Positions 8,194-15,583 of a DNA stretch of 64,000 nt are shown one piece after another. A model generated the notes under the pieces. The model was not told the origin of the DNA. It saw nothing but the letters and a program-made list of their open reading frames with translations, and did not search any database. Every line of letters starts with the position of its first letter. Positions within the stretch are counted from its first letter, which is position 1. Origin of the DNA: a bacterium (GTDB lineage: Bacteria > Actinomycetota > Acidimicrobiia > Spongiisociales > ZC4RG35); the NCBI GenBank assembly GCA_024638655.1, contig JAHEJW010000006.1, forward strand, positions 46,520 through 110,519, given 5' to 3'. A program made the translations under genes and the position numbers.

Positions 8194-9125
8194 GCAGCCA
8201 CCTTCTCTGCAGCTCGGAGAACTGCTGATCGCGACCTGCGATTGACCTCGATCTCCTGTTGTGAGGGCCTTATGGGTTTGCGGGTCAAAAGCCGCAGCTC
8301 AGCAGATCTTCCGCAACCGCAAACCGGCATTTGTGGAGGGCACGTGCACCCGGTGGCTCCGTCGGCGAAGCGTCGTTTGACGATGCGATCCTCCAGCGAG
8401 TGGTATGAGATGGCGACGATCCGTCCCCTTTCTCGCACTAGCCGAATTGCCTGATCGAGGCCGTCCCGGATCGAATCGAGCTCGGAATTGACCGCTATTC
8501 GAATCGCCTGGAACGTGCGTCGGGCGGGATGACCCGCCCGACGCCGGGCCGCGGGCATCGCTTGAGCGATGACGGTGGACAGGCGGCTTGTGGACTCGAT
8601 GGGACGGGCACGGACAATGGCACCGGCGACGCGTCTCGCCGAAGGCTCCTCGCCGAACTCGCGAATGATGCGGGCGAGATCGGGCTCCGGCCACTCGTTC
8701 ACGATCACGTCGGCTGTCAGCGTCGAGTCGGGGCCCATGCGCATATCGAGAGGCCCGTCGTCGTGATAGGAGAATCCTCGCTCGGGACGATCGAGCTGGT
8801 GTGACGAGACCCCGAAATCGAAGATGACCGCAGCGGGTGCCTCATCGACGTTCGCCGCGACCAGATTCTCGAGCTCGGCGAAGTTCCCGAGAACAGCGGT
8901 CAGGCCGAGGGCCGTGGCATTCTCGAGGGCTGCCGGGTCGCGGTCTATACCAACAATTCGCACATCTGCTCCGTACTCTTCCAACAGCCTTCGGCTGTGG
9001 CCCCCGCCACCAAACGTCGCATCGATGACGACGCCCGGCATGACGGGGGCCAACAGCCTGGTGACCTCCTCTGCCAGGACCGGACGGTGATATCCGTCCT
9101 CGCTCCTGTACGGGTCCTGGTCCAT
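8190..9125 (-). CDS. rsmH: RsmH (MraW), 16S rRNA C1402 N4-methyltransferase
   Basis: SAM-dependent enzyme methylating N4 of C1402 in 16S rRNA. Family motifs are HRPVLAEEV at the N-terminus, the SAM loop DATFGGGGHS, FDFGVSSHQLD, and SYHSLEDRIVKR near the end. The track begins at TTG 9152, but ATG 9125 (MDQDPYRS) has GGGGGG six bases upstream and gives 311 residues, as expected. That Shine-Dalgarno and the ATG lie inside one arm of a 17-bp perfect inverted repeat, so initiation is probably controlled by RNA structure. Confidence 0.94.
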   Translation of the reverse strand: MDQDPYRSEDGYHRPVLAEEVTRLLAPVMPGVVIDATFGGGGHSRRLLEEYGADVRIVGIDRDPAALENATALGLTAVLGNFAELENLVAANVDEAPAAVIFDFGVSSHQLDRPERGFSYHDDGPLDMRMGPDSTLTADVIVNEWPEPDLARIIREFGEEPSARRVAGAIVRARPIESTSRLSTVIAQAMPAARRRAGHPARRTFQAIRIAVNSELDSIRDGLDQAIRLVRERGRIVAISYHSLEDRIVKRRFADGATGCTCPPQMPVCGCGRSAELRLLTRKPIRPSQQEIEVNRRSRSAVLRAAEKVAA

Positions 9126-9206
9126 TGCCAGCCCCCCGGGCGCTGGTACCAACTAGAAGCGGGCGGAGTCAGGGGCCTTCCAATTGGTTCCGGGGGGCTG
9201 GCAATG
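9123..9206 (-). promoter_or_regulatory. 17-bp inverted repeat burying the rsmH Shine-Dalgarno and start codon
   Basis: On the minus strand ATTGCCAGCCCCCCGG, preceded by C, lies 50 bases upstream of its exact complement, CCGGGGGGCTGGCAAT followed by G. Arms are 9190-9206 and 9123-9139, and pairing is perfect over 17 bp. The 3' arm contains the G-rich ribosome site and the whole rsmH AUG. The transcript between mraZ and rsmH could therefore fold into a very stable long-loop hairpin that blocks initiation. No T run follows, so it is not a normal terminator. Confidence 0.75.
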
Positions 9207-9234
9207 AGCCAAGCCATCTCGTCAGGTGTATCTC

Positions 9235-9648
9235 TCAGTGCTCCTCCTCCAGGTAGAGCTGATCGCCCGAGGCGCGCTCACCCAGATAACGTTCCTTGTC
9301 CCACAGTTCGACGTGGTCGAACACCCCCACCACCGCAATCTCGGTCGACGGCTCGAGCCCGGCGTAATCACGCAGCTCAGGTTTGACCAGCACCCGCCCC
9401 GATTTGTCCGGGGTTTGCATGTCGGCTCCACCGAACACGGTTCGGGAAACCCGACGCCCTACCTTGTCCTGCGGTTGCTCGATCACCTCGGCGGCCTTCT
9501 TCTCGAAGTCCTCGACCGAGAAGATCACCAGCTGACCGTCCTGTCCTTTGGTGATGACACAGCCGTCCTCCAGGGTCTCGCGGAACGAGGACGGCATCAC
9601 CACGCGACCTTTGCCGTCGAGAGTGTGGAAGTAATCACCAAGGAACAC
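9235..9648 (-). CDS. mraZ: MraZ, transcriptional repressor of the dcw cluster
   Basis: DNA-binding protein of the AbrB-like MraZ family that represses its own dcw operon and binds the nucleoid. The protein begins VFLGDYFHTLDGKGRVVMPSSFR, the typical first MraZ repeat; a second copy around DKSGRVLVKPELR is visible. GTG 9648 gives 137 residues, starting as family members do. An ATG at 9681 would add 11 residues. The track start at 9918 would run through the promoter. It heads the minus-strand dcw operon, and its operator array lies directly upstream. Confidence 0.92.
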   Translation of the reverse strand: MFLGDYFHTLDGKGRVVMPSSFRETLEDGCVITKGQDGQLVIFSVEDFEKKAAEVIEQPQDKVGRRVSRTVFGGADMQTPDKSGRVLVKPELRDYAGLEPSTEIAVVGVFDHVELWDKERYLGERASGDQLYLEEEH

Positions 9649-9703
9649 TTCTGCTCGTTTCCGTCCGTCCTCACCGTCCATCTCCCCTATTGGAGAGCGT
9701 GTG

Positions 9704-9757
9704 CCACTATGGCCCACTTCCCCCCACTTGTCAACCTTTTGTCCCACCTGATTCCAC
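9704..9757 (-). promoter_or_regulatory. mraZ promoter embedded in a 10-bp-period MraZ-box array
   Basis: Read on the minus strand, GTGG[G/A/C] recurs exactly every ten bases: GTGGAATCAG, GTGGGACAAA, (degenerate AGGTTGACAA), GTGGGGGGAA, GTGGGCCATA, GTGGCACACG. MraZ is known to bind direct repeats of TGGG-type pentamers with 5-nt spacers. The degenerate slot holds a perfect -35 TTGACA (9729-9734). A 17-nt spacer leads to CATAGT as -10 (9706-9711). Repressor boxes therefore lie upstream of, inside and across the promoter. Confidence 0.8.
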
Positions 9758-9817
9758 CAGGCCACACCGAGGCCCCCCTGGCCGGTTGACCGACCCATCG
9801 GCACTACGTTCCTGCCG

Positions 9818-10522
9818 ATGTCCGATGTCAACGAATTCGGCCAACCGGTCGGCGAGCCCGTGGGGCTGTGGGCTCCTCCCCCTCTTCCCCAGAGTGTCGC
9901 CCTCAGCGGCAGCACCACCGTCCTCGAACCGCTCGAGTGGACGAGGCACGGTCACGGCCTCTTCGCCGCCTTCTCAACTGCGGGAGAAGACCTCTGGACC
10001 TACATGACGTTCGGTCCGTTCCCCCACCCCGACGCGCTGCGAGACACGATCGATTGGATGGCATCTCAGGAAGACTGGGTTCCCTACGCCTTCGTGGTAG
10101 ATGGCAAGCCACTCGGCTTCGCTTCCTATCTGAGGATCGACCCGTCCCAGGGTGTCATCGAGATCGGAGCGATCGTCCTCTCGCCACGACTACAAAGATC
10201 TGTGCCGGCTACCGAGTCGCTCTATCTGATGATTCGGAACGTCTTCGATCTCGGCTATCGCCGCTGCGAATGGAAATGTGACTCCTTGAACGAGCCGTCT
10301 CGCCAGGCCGGTGAACGACTCGGCTTCCGATACGAGGGGACCTTCCGCAAGGCGATGCACTACAAGGGTCGAAATCGTGATACCGCCTGGTTCGCGATCA
10401 CCGACGACGAGTGGCCCTCGCTCGATCTGGCCTATCGCAGATGGCTATCCGAGGACAACTTCGACATGGATGGGAGACAGTCGAGACGGCTCGGCGAGTT
10501 GATCGAAGAGACCCGCATCTAG
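9818..10522 (+). CDS. GNAT-family N-acetyltransferase, RimJ/RimL-like
   Basis: Predicted cytoplasmic acetyl-CoA-dependent N-acetyltransferase. The core around residues 80-200 has the RimJ/RimL pattern: GFASYLRIDPSQGVIEIGAIVLSP as strand region, then a helix and the end motif ERLGFRYEGTFRKAM, which is diagnostic of this subgroup. Length is 234 aa. It is divergent from mraZ and 12 bp from the next gene on the same strand, so the two may be co-transcribed. The acceptor, protein or small molecule, cannot be told. Confidence 0.82.
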   Translation: MSDVNEFGQPVGEPVGLWAPPPLPQSVALSGSTTVLEPLEWTRHGHGLFAAFSTAGEDLWTYMTFGPFPHPDALRDTIDWMASQEDWVPYAFVVDGKPLGFASYLRIDPSQGVIEIGAIVLSPRLQRSVPATESLYLMIRNVFDLGYRRCEWKCDSLNEPSRQAGERLGFRYEGTFRKAMHYKGRNRDTAWFAITDDEWPSLDLAYRRWLSEDNFDMDGRQSRRLGELIEETRI

Positions 10523-10534
10523 GGTTCCCGGCGA

Positions 10535-11413
10535 ATGGACCTCGATCGAGCCGCCCTGCAACGCCGGGTCAATGAGATGTACCAGCACCATCACGATGCA
10601 CTCGGGATCGAGGGCACTCATGAGATGCTCGATCGCGCAGCTGAGCGCTGGGACCTCGGTGGTCTGCTCGAAGCCGGTGGTGTGATCGATTTTGCTCACG
10701 TCGACGTCGCCGACTGCGGCACCCATGTCGCTGCTGCCGTCAACGCTGCCCTCGACTCTGGCGCCGACACGGTGCTGGCAATCAGTGTCCTTCATGCCTT
10801 CTCGTCGGAGATGGAGATCGCCCGACGTGATGTCGCCGCCGGAGGTGCGCCAGCGGCTCACCCGACCTGGGGCATCCAGGGGCCCGGTCTCGACTTCCGT
10901 GAGGAGTGGCGGGGCGACCATGCGATGCGAAGCCTCAGGCACTTCTGGGCAGCTGCGACGAAGCGGCGTGGCATCTCCGATCGGCGTCTCATCGAGCGGT
11001 ACCCCTATCTGGCGGGCGGAAATCCCCAGGATCTGCCCAATCTCGAAGAGACTGCCGTGCTTGCCCAGAGCGCAGTGATCCTGGCGACGGGCGATCAGTT
11101 CCACCACGGGATCGGTTACGGCATGTCGCCCGATGAGTCGTTGCCGGCAGAGACCAACGGTCTCCAGGCAGCTCGGGAGAGCATGCAGATTGGGATTGAG
11201 CTGATCGAAGCCGGTGATTATTGGGGATACGACCAGCACTGTGTCGAGGCGAAGAGTGACGACCGGGATGTCGCCCAACTCTTCAGGTTTCTCCGGGGGC
11301 CGATGCAGGGACGTCTACTCGATATCGCCTGGTCGGACTCGACCCAGCTCTACGGAGAGCCTCCGCCGACGTGGGCGGCAGGAGGATTCATCGTCTTCGA
11401 GCCTGCAGACTGA
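10535..11413 (+). CDS. Unrecognised 292-aa cytoplasmic protein with conserved-looking His motifs
   Basis: I do not recognise the family. The protein is soluble, acidic and without signal peptide or membrane segment. It has histidine-rich motifs (YQHHHDALG near the start, SVLHAFSSEMEIA about residue 85, GDQFHHGIGYG about residue 190), which could bind metal. Alternating beta/alpha pattern in the first half (DTVLAISVLHAF, SAVILATGDQF) weakly recalls MEMO/class III extradiol-type folds, but this is only a guess. It starts 12 bp after the GNAT gene, suggesting a two-gene operon in which it may be a substrate or partner enzyme. Confidence 0.6.
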   Translation: MDLDRAALQRRVNEMYQHHHDALGIEGTHEMLDRAAERWDLGGLLEAGGVIDFAHVDVADCGTHVAAAVNAALDSGADTVLAISVLHAFSSEMEIARRDVAAGGAPAAHPTWGIQGPGLDFREEWRGDHAMRSLRHFWAAATKRRGISDRRLIERYPYLAGGNPQDLPNLEETAVLAQSAVILATGDQFHHGIGYGMSPDESLPAETNGLQAARESMQIGIELIEAGDYWGYDQHCVEAKSDDRDVAQLFRFLRGPMQGRLLDIAWSDSTQLYGEPPPTWAAGGFIVFEPAD

Positions 11414-11501
11414 CTCATTCATCGCGGATCAGACCGACGATTCGAGGCTTGGTCCTTTGATACTCGAAGAAGACGCAGCGAGCAGGGAGGCTTGCGAACC
11501 G

Positions 11502-11849
11502 TTACACGCTCTTATCGAGATAGGGCGTCACTGCGAAAACCACCAAGACGAGGGCGGCCATCACCAGGAAGAAGGCCTGCTCCGTTCCTTCGAGCCCAAG
11601 CCACCCGATCAACCCCAGAGCGATCCCCAGTCCGGCTTCGACGAGGCCGTGAAGTGCCAGAGGAATGAGGCGACCAGGCGAGAGAGGAAGACCTGCCGTC
11701 AGCATTGTCATGACGAGATGCACAACCGCCAATGAATAGGAGAGCACGGCAGCGCCACCTTCCATGCCGAGACCGACCGGAGCCAGTGCGAACACTCCAA
11801 CGATGATGATGTCGATGTAGTTGTGTTGAGCCTTTGTCAGGAGAGTCAT
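11502..11849 (-). CDS. Small four-helix integral membrane protein
   Basis: A 115-aa protein made almost entirely of four hydrophobic segments (IIIVGVFALAPVGLG, LSYSLAVVHLVMTMLTAG, LALHGLVEAGLGIALGLIGWLG, FFLVMAALVLVVFAV) with short loops. The spacing resembles SPW-repeat or similar small actinobacterial membrane proteins, but I see no signature. It is a monocistronic minus-strand gene converging on the 292-aa gene. Function unknown. Confidence 0.6.
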   Translation of the reverse strand: MTLLTKAQHNYIDIIIVGVFALAPVGLGMEGGAAVLSYSLAVVHLVMTMLTAGLPLSPGRLIPLALHGLVEAGLGIALGLIGWLGLEGTEQAFFLVMAALVLVVFAVTPYLDKSV

Positions 11850-11889
11850 TCGACGCCGAAGTTAATCGGAGTCGGCAATTCACCCGACG

Positions 11890-12393
11890 TCAAGCCGACT
11901 CGGCCAACAGATAAGGCCGCCAGTCGGGATCGACTTGAAAACCAGTGGAGGCGTAGATCCAGGCGAATCGTCTCGGGGGACCGGGAGCGCTTCGCAGACG
12001 GAACCCGCTCTCGTCCGGAGTGCGGTCACCTTTCCGCACGTTGCATGCGCGACAACACGCCACCACGTTTTCCCAACTGTGGTCTCCTCCACGCGAGCGC
12101 GGGGTGACGTGGTCCAACGACTCCGCGGGTGCTCCGCAGTATTGGCACTCATGCCCGTCTCTACCGAACACTGCCCTCCGGGTGACCGGGACGGCACGTC
12201 GATAAGGGACCTTCACATATCGGTTGAGCCTGACGACTGAAGGCACCTCGATCGATAGGCTCTCCGACCGCCAGACCTCATCCTTCGTGACGACAACGCT
12301 GGCCTTCTGGGCCATGACGAGCACCAAGGCCCGCCGCTCAGCGACAACCGAGAGCGGCTCGTAGCTGGCGTTGAGTACTAGCGAACGGGCCAT
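11890..12393 (-). CDS. HNH endonuclease family protein
   Basis: Actinobacterial-type HNH protein. The C-terminal half has CQYCGAPAESLDHVTPRSRGG, then ENVVACCRACNVRKGDR: two CxxC zinc ligands surrounding the DH catalytic pair and the NVV...N element. The N-terminus, ARSLVLNASYEPLSVV, is the typical lead-in of this chromosomal family. It probably cleaves DNA; physiological role not known, and there is no restriction partner nearby. Length is 167 aa, with no signal peptide. Confidence 0.87.
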   Translation of the reverse strand: MARSLVLNASYEPLSVVAERRALVLVMAQKASVVVTKDEVWRSESLSIEVPSVVRLNRYVKVPYRRAVPVTRRAVFGRDGHECQYCGAPAESLDHVTPRSRGGDHSWENVVACCRACNVRKGDRTPDESGFRLRSAPGPPRRFAWIYASTGFQVDPDWRPYLLAESA

Positions 12394-12462
12394 GTTCTGT
12401 GTGTTGTTTTCGACCTACCTCGTCCGAAAGAGTAGCCCGATAGCGCTTTTGAACCGTCCGAG

Positions 12463-13047
12463 TCAAGAAGAGTTTGAGGCGAGGGGGCGGTCCGCTTGCT
12501 GACCGGTGTCGGACGACCAGAGTGCCTCCCCAACCGCCTGCGTCAGGGCCTCCTCCCATCCCAGAGACACATTTGCGGTCCCAATCGTCTGGTTGACTCC
12601 ATCCGAGGCCACGATCGTCAGGTCACCGTCATCACCGATCGTCACGCCGAGGATCTCAACGGGAATCCGCCCTTTCACCTGACACCACGCATCCGACAGG
12701 CCTTGGGCTATCGCCGACGGATTGGCGGGGACCACACGGAACGACCGCACGTTCTTGCTGAAGACCTCGACGCGGGCACCGGTCTTGAGAGGAGTGATCG
12801 TGACATCGACGTCGAATTCGCGTTTGGGTCGATGGGCCCGCCTGGTCGACCGACCCAGCTGCACCTTGGGATCAGCAGAGCGAATCCCGTACGCGACGAG
12901 AATCTCCCTGAGCTTCTCCATCACGAGGATCTCGTCCGCGCCAGGCTCGAGCCTCACATTTATCCCCCCGCCGATGTCGGTGAGATCGATGGTGACCGCG
13001 GCCACACCGGGGATCTGTTCGAGCCGATTGGCGAGGGTGCCTGTCAT
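12463..13047 (-). CDS. Conserved-type hypothetical protein, 194 aa
   Basis: Soluble protein not recognised. It starts MTGTLANRLEQIPGVAAVTIDLTDIGGGINVRLEPGADE, resembling a small alpha/beta domain. A basic linker (STRRAHRPKREFD) leads to a second domain with strands GARVEVFSKNV and ILGVTIGDDGDLTIVASDG. I place the start at ATG 13047, overlapping the stop of the upstream small gene as ATGA, rather than the track start 13092. The coupled two-gene unit suggests a shared role; function unknown. Confidence 0.65.
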   Translation of the reverse strand: MTGTLANRLEQIPGVAAVTIDLTDIGGGINVRLEPGADEILVMEKLREILVAYGIRSADPKVQLGRSTRRAHRPKREFDVDVTITPLKTGARVEVFSKNVRSFRVVPANPSAIAQGLSDAWCQVKGRIPVEILGVTIGDDGDLTIVASDGVNQTIGTANVSLGWEEALTQAVGEALWSSDTGQQADRPLASNSS

Positions 13048-13268
13048 GACGTCCGCCTTCTGGCTCTTGTTCGGCGGTGGCGCCGACGCCATTCGAGGAA
13101 ATCGATGACGTCGTCACTCTCGAAAGCGGCGTTTTGCTCGCCGTAGGCCGTGAACGCCCGCCAACGCAGATAGGCACGTGACGGTGTGAGCCGTCTTCTC
13201 CGACGCATCGCGAAATAGGTCCTCATCGCCTCAATGAGCAACAGCGGACGACGAAACAGCTCCCCCAT
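13044..13268 (-). CDS. Small very basic protein, 74 aa
   Basis: Highly Arg-rich small protein: FAMRRRRRLTPSRAYLRWRAFTAYGEQ, then an acidic patch (ESDDVIDFLEWR) and another run of arginines at the C-terminus. ATG 13268 has GGGAG five bases upstream, so I prefer it to the track start 13298. The stop overlaps the start of the 194-aa gene. Charge suggests nucleic acid or ribosome contact, but this is inference. Confidence 0.55.
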   Translation of the reverse strand: MGELFRRPLLLIEAMRTYFAMRRRRRLTPSRAYLRWRAFTAYGEQNAAFESDDVIDFLEWRRRHRRTRARRRTS

Positions 13269-13347
13269 GATTTCTCCCAGACCCAGCCTTCTCAACACGA
13301 AATCCTGATAGGCCTCCCGGGCCAGAGGCTAGCCCCCACAAACACCG

Positions 13348-14370
13348 GTGGTCGTTATTGTTTCAACAAGCGCGAAGGGACTAGCCCTGACTCAGACAGC
13401 CAATTCCGAGAGCATCGACCGTTTCGGCGATTTATTTCAGAAGATCACCTCGAACGTCGAGACGGTGATCCAGGGCAAGCGCGACGTAATCGAGATGATG
13501 GTGCTGGCACTCGTCTCGGAAGGTCACGTCCTCGTCGAGGATGTCCCCGGGGTGGGAAAGACACAGTTGGCCAAGTCCATCGCGAGATCAATTCACGGCA
13601 TCTTCCACCGCATCCAGTTCACACCGGATCTGTTGCCCTCCGATGTAACTGGAATCTCGGTCTGGGACAGGGACCGCCGTCAGTTCGAGTTCAAGCCGGG
13701 CCCGATCTTTGCCAACATCGTGGTCGGCGACGAGATCAATCGAGCCAGTCCGAAGACCCAGTCGGCGCTACTCGAGGCCATGGAGGAGAAGCAGGTCACT
13801 TCCGACGGCGTCACCCGCCAGGTTCCCCTTCCATTCATGGTCATAGCCACACAGAACCCATTGGAGCACGAAGGCACCTACCCGCTCCCCGAAGCCCAAC
13901 TCGATCGTTTCATGATGAGGGTCGTGATCGGCTATCCGAGCAGGGAGAAGGAGCTCGAGATACTCGACACGCACGGAGTCAGATCGACTTTCCTCGACCT
14001 CGAGCCCGTTGCCACCACCGAGGACATCCAGAGGATGATCGACATCGCCCGTCGCATCTCGGTCTCACAGTCGGTCAGGAACTACATCGTCGATCTGGTT
14101 GAAGGCACGAGGCTCCATCCGGACGTGATGTTGGGAGCCTCCCCCAGGTCGGCCCTCTTCCTACAGCGGCTCGCCAGAGCCAGGGCGGCATCGAATGGCC
14201 GTGACTATGTGATGCCCGACGACATCAAGGCCCTTGCCAATCCGGTCCTGGAACACCGCATGGCCACCAGGCCGGAGGCACAGATGCGAGGCCTCTCCGT
14301 CACCAATCTCATCAACGACGTCTTGTCCAGCATCCGGGTTCCCGGGACCACCTCGAGAATCGCCACATGA
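13348..14370 (+). CDS. MoxR-family AAA+ ATPase
   Basis: AAA+ chaperone-like ATPase acting with DUF58 and transglutaminase partners. Walker A reads EDVPGVGKTQLAKS, Walker B VVGDEINRASPKTQSALLEAMEE, with the sensor stretch ATQNPLEHEGTYPLPEAQLDRF. These are standard MoxR features. The C-terminal lid runs to residue 340. The true start is uncertain: the track uses GTG 13348 without ribosome site, whereas an AAGGGA lies six bases before an in-frame CTG (about 13389). The gene heads a three-gene operon with DUF58 and TgpA-like genes. Confidence 0.93.
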   Translation: MVVIVSTSAKGLALTQTANSESIDRFGDLFQKITSNVETVIQGKRDVIEMMVLALVSEGHVLVEDVPGVGKTQLAKSIARSIHGIFHRIQFTPDLLPSDVTGISVWDRDRRQFEFKPGPIFANIVVGDEINRASPKTQSALLEAMEEKQVTSDGVTRQVPLPFMVIATQNPLEHEGTYPLPEAQLDRFMMRVVIGYPSREKELEILDTHGVRSTFLDLEPVATTEDIQRMIDIARRISVSQSVRNYIVDLVEGTRLHPDVMLGASPRSALFLQRLARARAASNGRDYVMPDDIKALANPVLEHRMATRPEAQMRGLSVTNLINDVLSSIRVPGTTSRIAT

Positions 14371-14413
14371 AGATCTCACGAGCCAGCCCCAGGATTGGCT
14401 CCGGAGGCAACTG

Positions 14414-15583
14414 ATGCTGACCATCCGGGGTTGGGCACTGCTCGGGGCCGGGCTGGCCATTGTCCTGCTCTGGTACTTGCTGGGAGACCCCGAACTTTTG
14501 CTAACCGGAGTGTTCCTCACGTTGGTGGCCGGGATCGCTCTTCTCTATGTCCGCCTGCACCGGCCCCATCTGAGCGTTGGCCGAAGACTCGGATCGACAA
14601 CCGTCCACAACGGCGACACGACCTCGGTCACGCTGATCCTCACGAATCGCGGTGAGCGCCCTCTCAGGAACATATCTCTGGCTGACGAGGTCCAGGGTTT
14701 GGGCCTCGCCTCATTCGAAATGGCCGGATTGACGCCCGACCAAACCGCATCTGCGACATATCGCGTCACGTGCAGGCCGAGGGGAATCTACGAAGTAGGC
14801 CCCGCCACTGTCACGACGAGAGACCCACTGGGACTGGCAGAGCTCCCCGCGCAGCCTGGGCCCATCGATCGCATCGTCGTGTACCCCACAGTCGAGGATC
14901 TCACCGGTTTCCCGATGACACGGGGCCAGGACCCGGCTATCAACGCGTCCCGCCCGGAGCACAGCCAGAGAGGTGGTGAGGACTTCTACACCTTGAGGGA
15001 GTACCAGCGGGGCGATGACCTCCGGCGTATCCACTGGCCCTCCTCGGCGAAGACCGAAGAGTTGATGATCCGACAATTGGAAACACCCTGGCAGTCGCGA
15101 GCGCTGGTTCTACTTGACGTGCGGCAATCGGTCTACGAGTCATCTGACGCGTTCGAGACGGCGGTCTCGGGTGCTGCCAGCGTCGTCACCCATCTCGTGC
15201 GCTCCGGGTTCGACGCGGATCTCTGGGCTGGAGACGCCAACATCATCGACGCCTCCCGCTACTCGGCGGCCATGGAACGCCTGGCCCTCGTAGAGCCCGA
15301 CCCTTTGATCGACATCACCGCCGTGGCGTCCCGGATCAGACAGACAGGCGGAGGTGGAGCCCTCGTTCTCGTCTCAGGGCTCCCGGACAGAGAACTGCTC
15401 GGAGTCCAACAGTTGCTCTCGAACGACTACCGGACAACCCTCCTGATGGGTGCATCCTCGACCACGCCTCAGACATTGATTGGATTCCATCGAATGGGCG
15501 TGGCCACGATCACGGTCACACCCGGATCCGATTGGGCGGATGAGTGGGCACAGGCGATGAGGAACGCATGGGTCGTCGCATAG
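14414..15583 (+). CDS. DUF58 family membrane-anchored protein
   Basis: Two N-terminal membrane segments (about residues 5-45) precede a beta-rich extracytoplasmic or linker region. The DUF58 signature EDFYTLREYQRGDDLRRIHWPSSAKTEELMIRQ follows, then a VWA-like domain (RALVLLDVRQSVY). The track ORF begins in the moxR 3' end. ATG 14414 has GGAGG six bases upstream and gives 389 residues. MoxR-DUF58-transglutaminase operons are widespread and thought to remodel or mature envelope proteins; the substrate is unknown. Confidence 0.88.
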   Translation: MLTIRGWALLGAGLAIVLLWYLLGDPELLLTGVFLTLVAGIALLYVRLHRPHLSVGRRLGSTTVHNGDTTSVTLILTNRGERPLRNISLADEVQGLGLASFEMAGLTPDQTASATYRVTCRPRGIYEVGPATVTTRDPLGLAELPAQPGPIDRIVVYPTVEDLTGFPMTRGQDPAINASRPEHSQRGGEDFYTLREYQRGDDLRRIHWPSSAKTEELMIRQLETPWQSRALVLLDVRQSVYESSDAFETAVSGAASVVTHLVRSGFDADLWAGDANIIDASRYSAAMERLALVEPDPLIDITAVASRIRQTGGGGALVLVSGLPDRELLGVQQLLSNDYRTTLLMGASSTTPQTLIGFHRMGVATITVTPGSDWADEWAQAMRNAWVVA

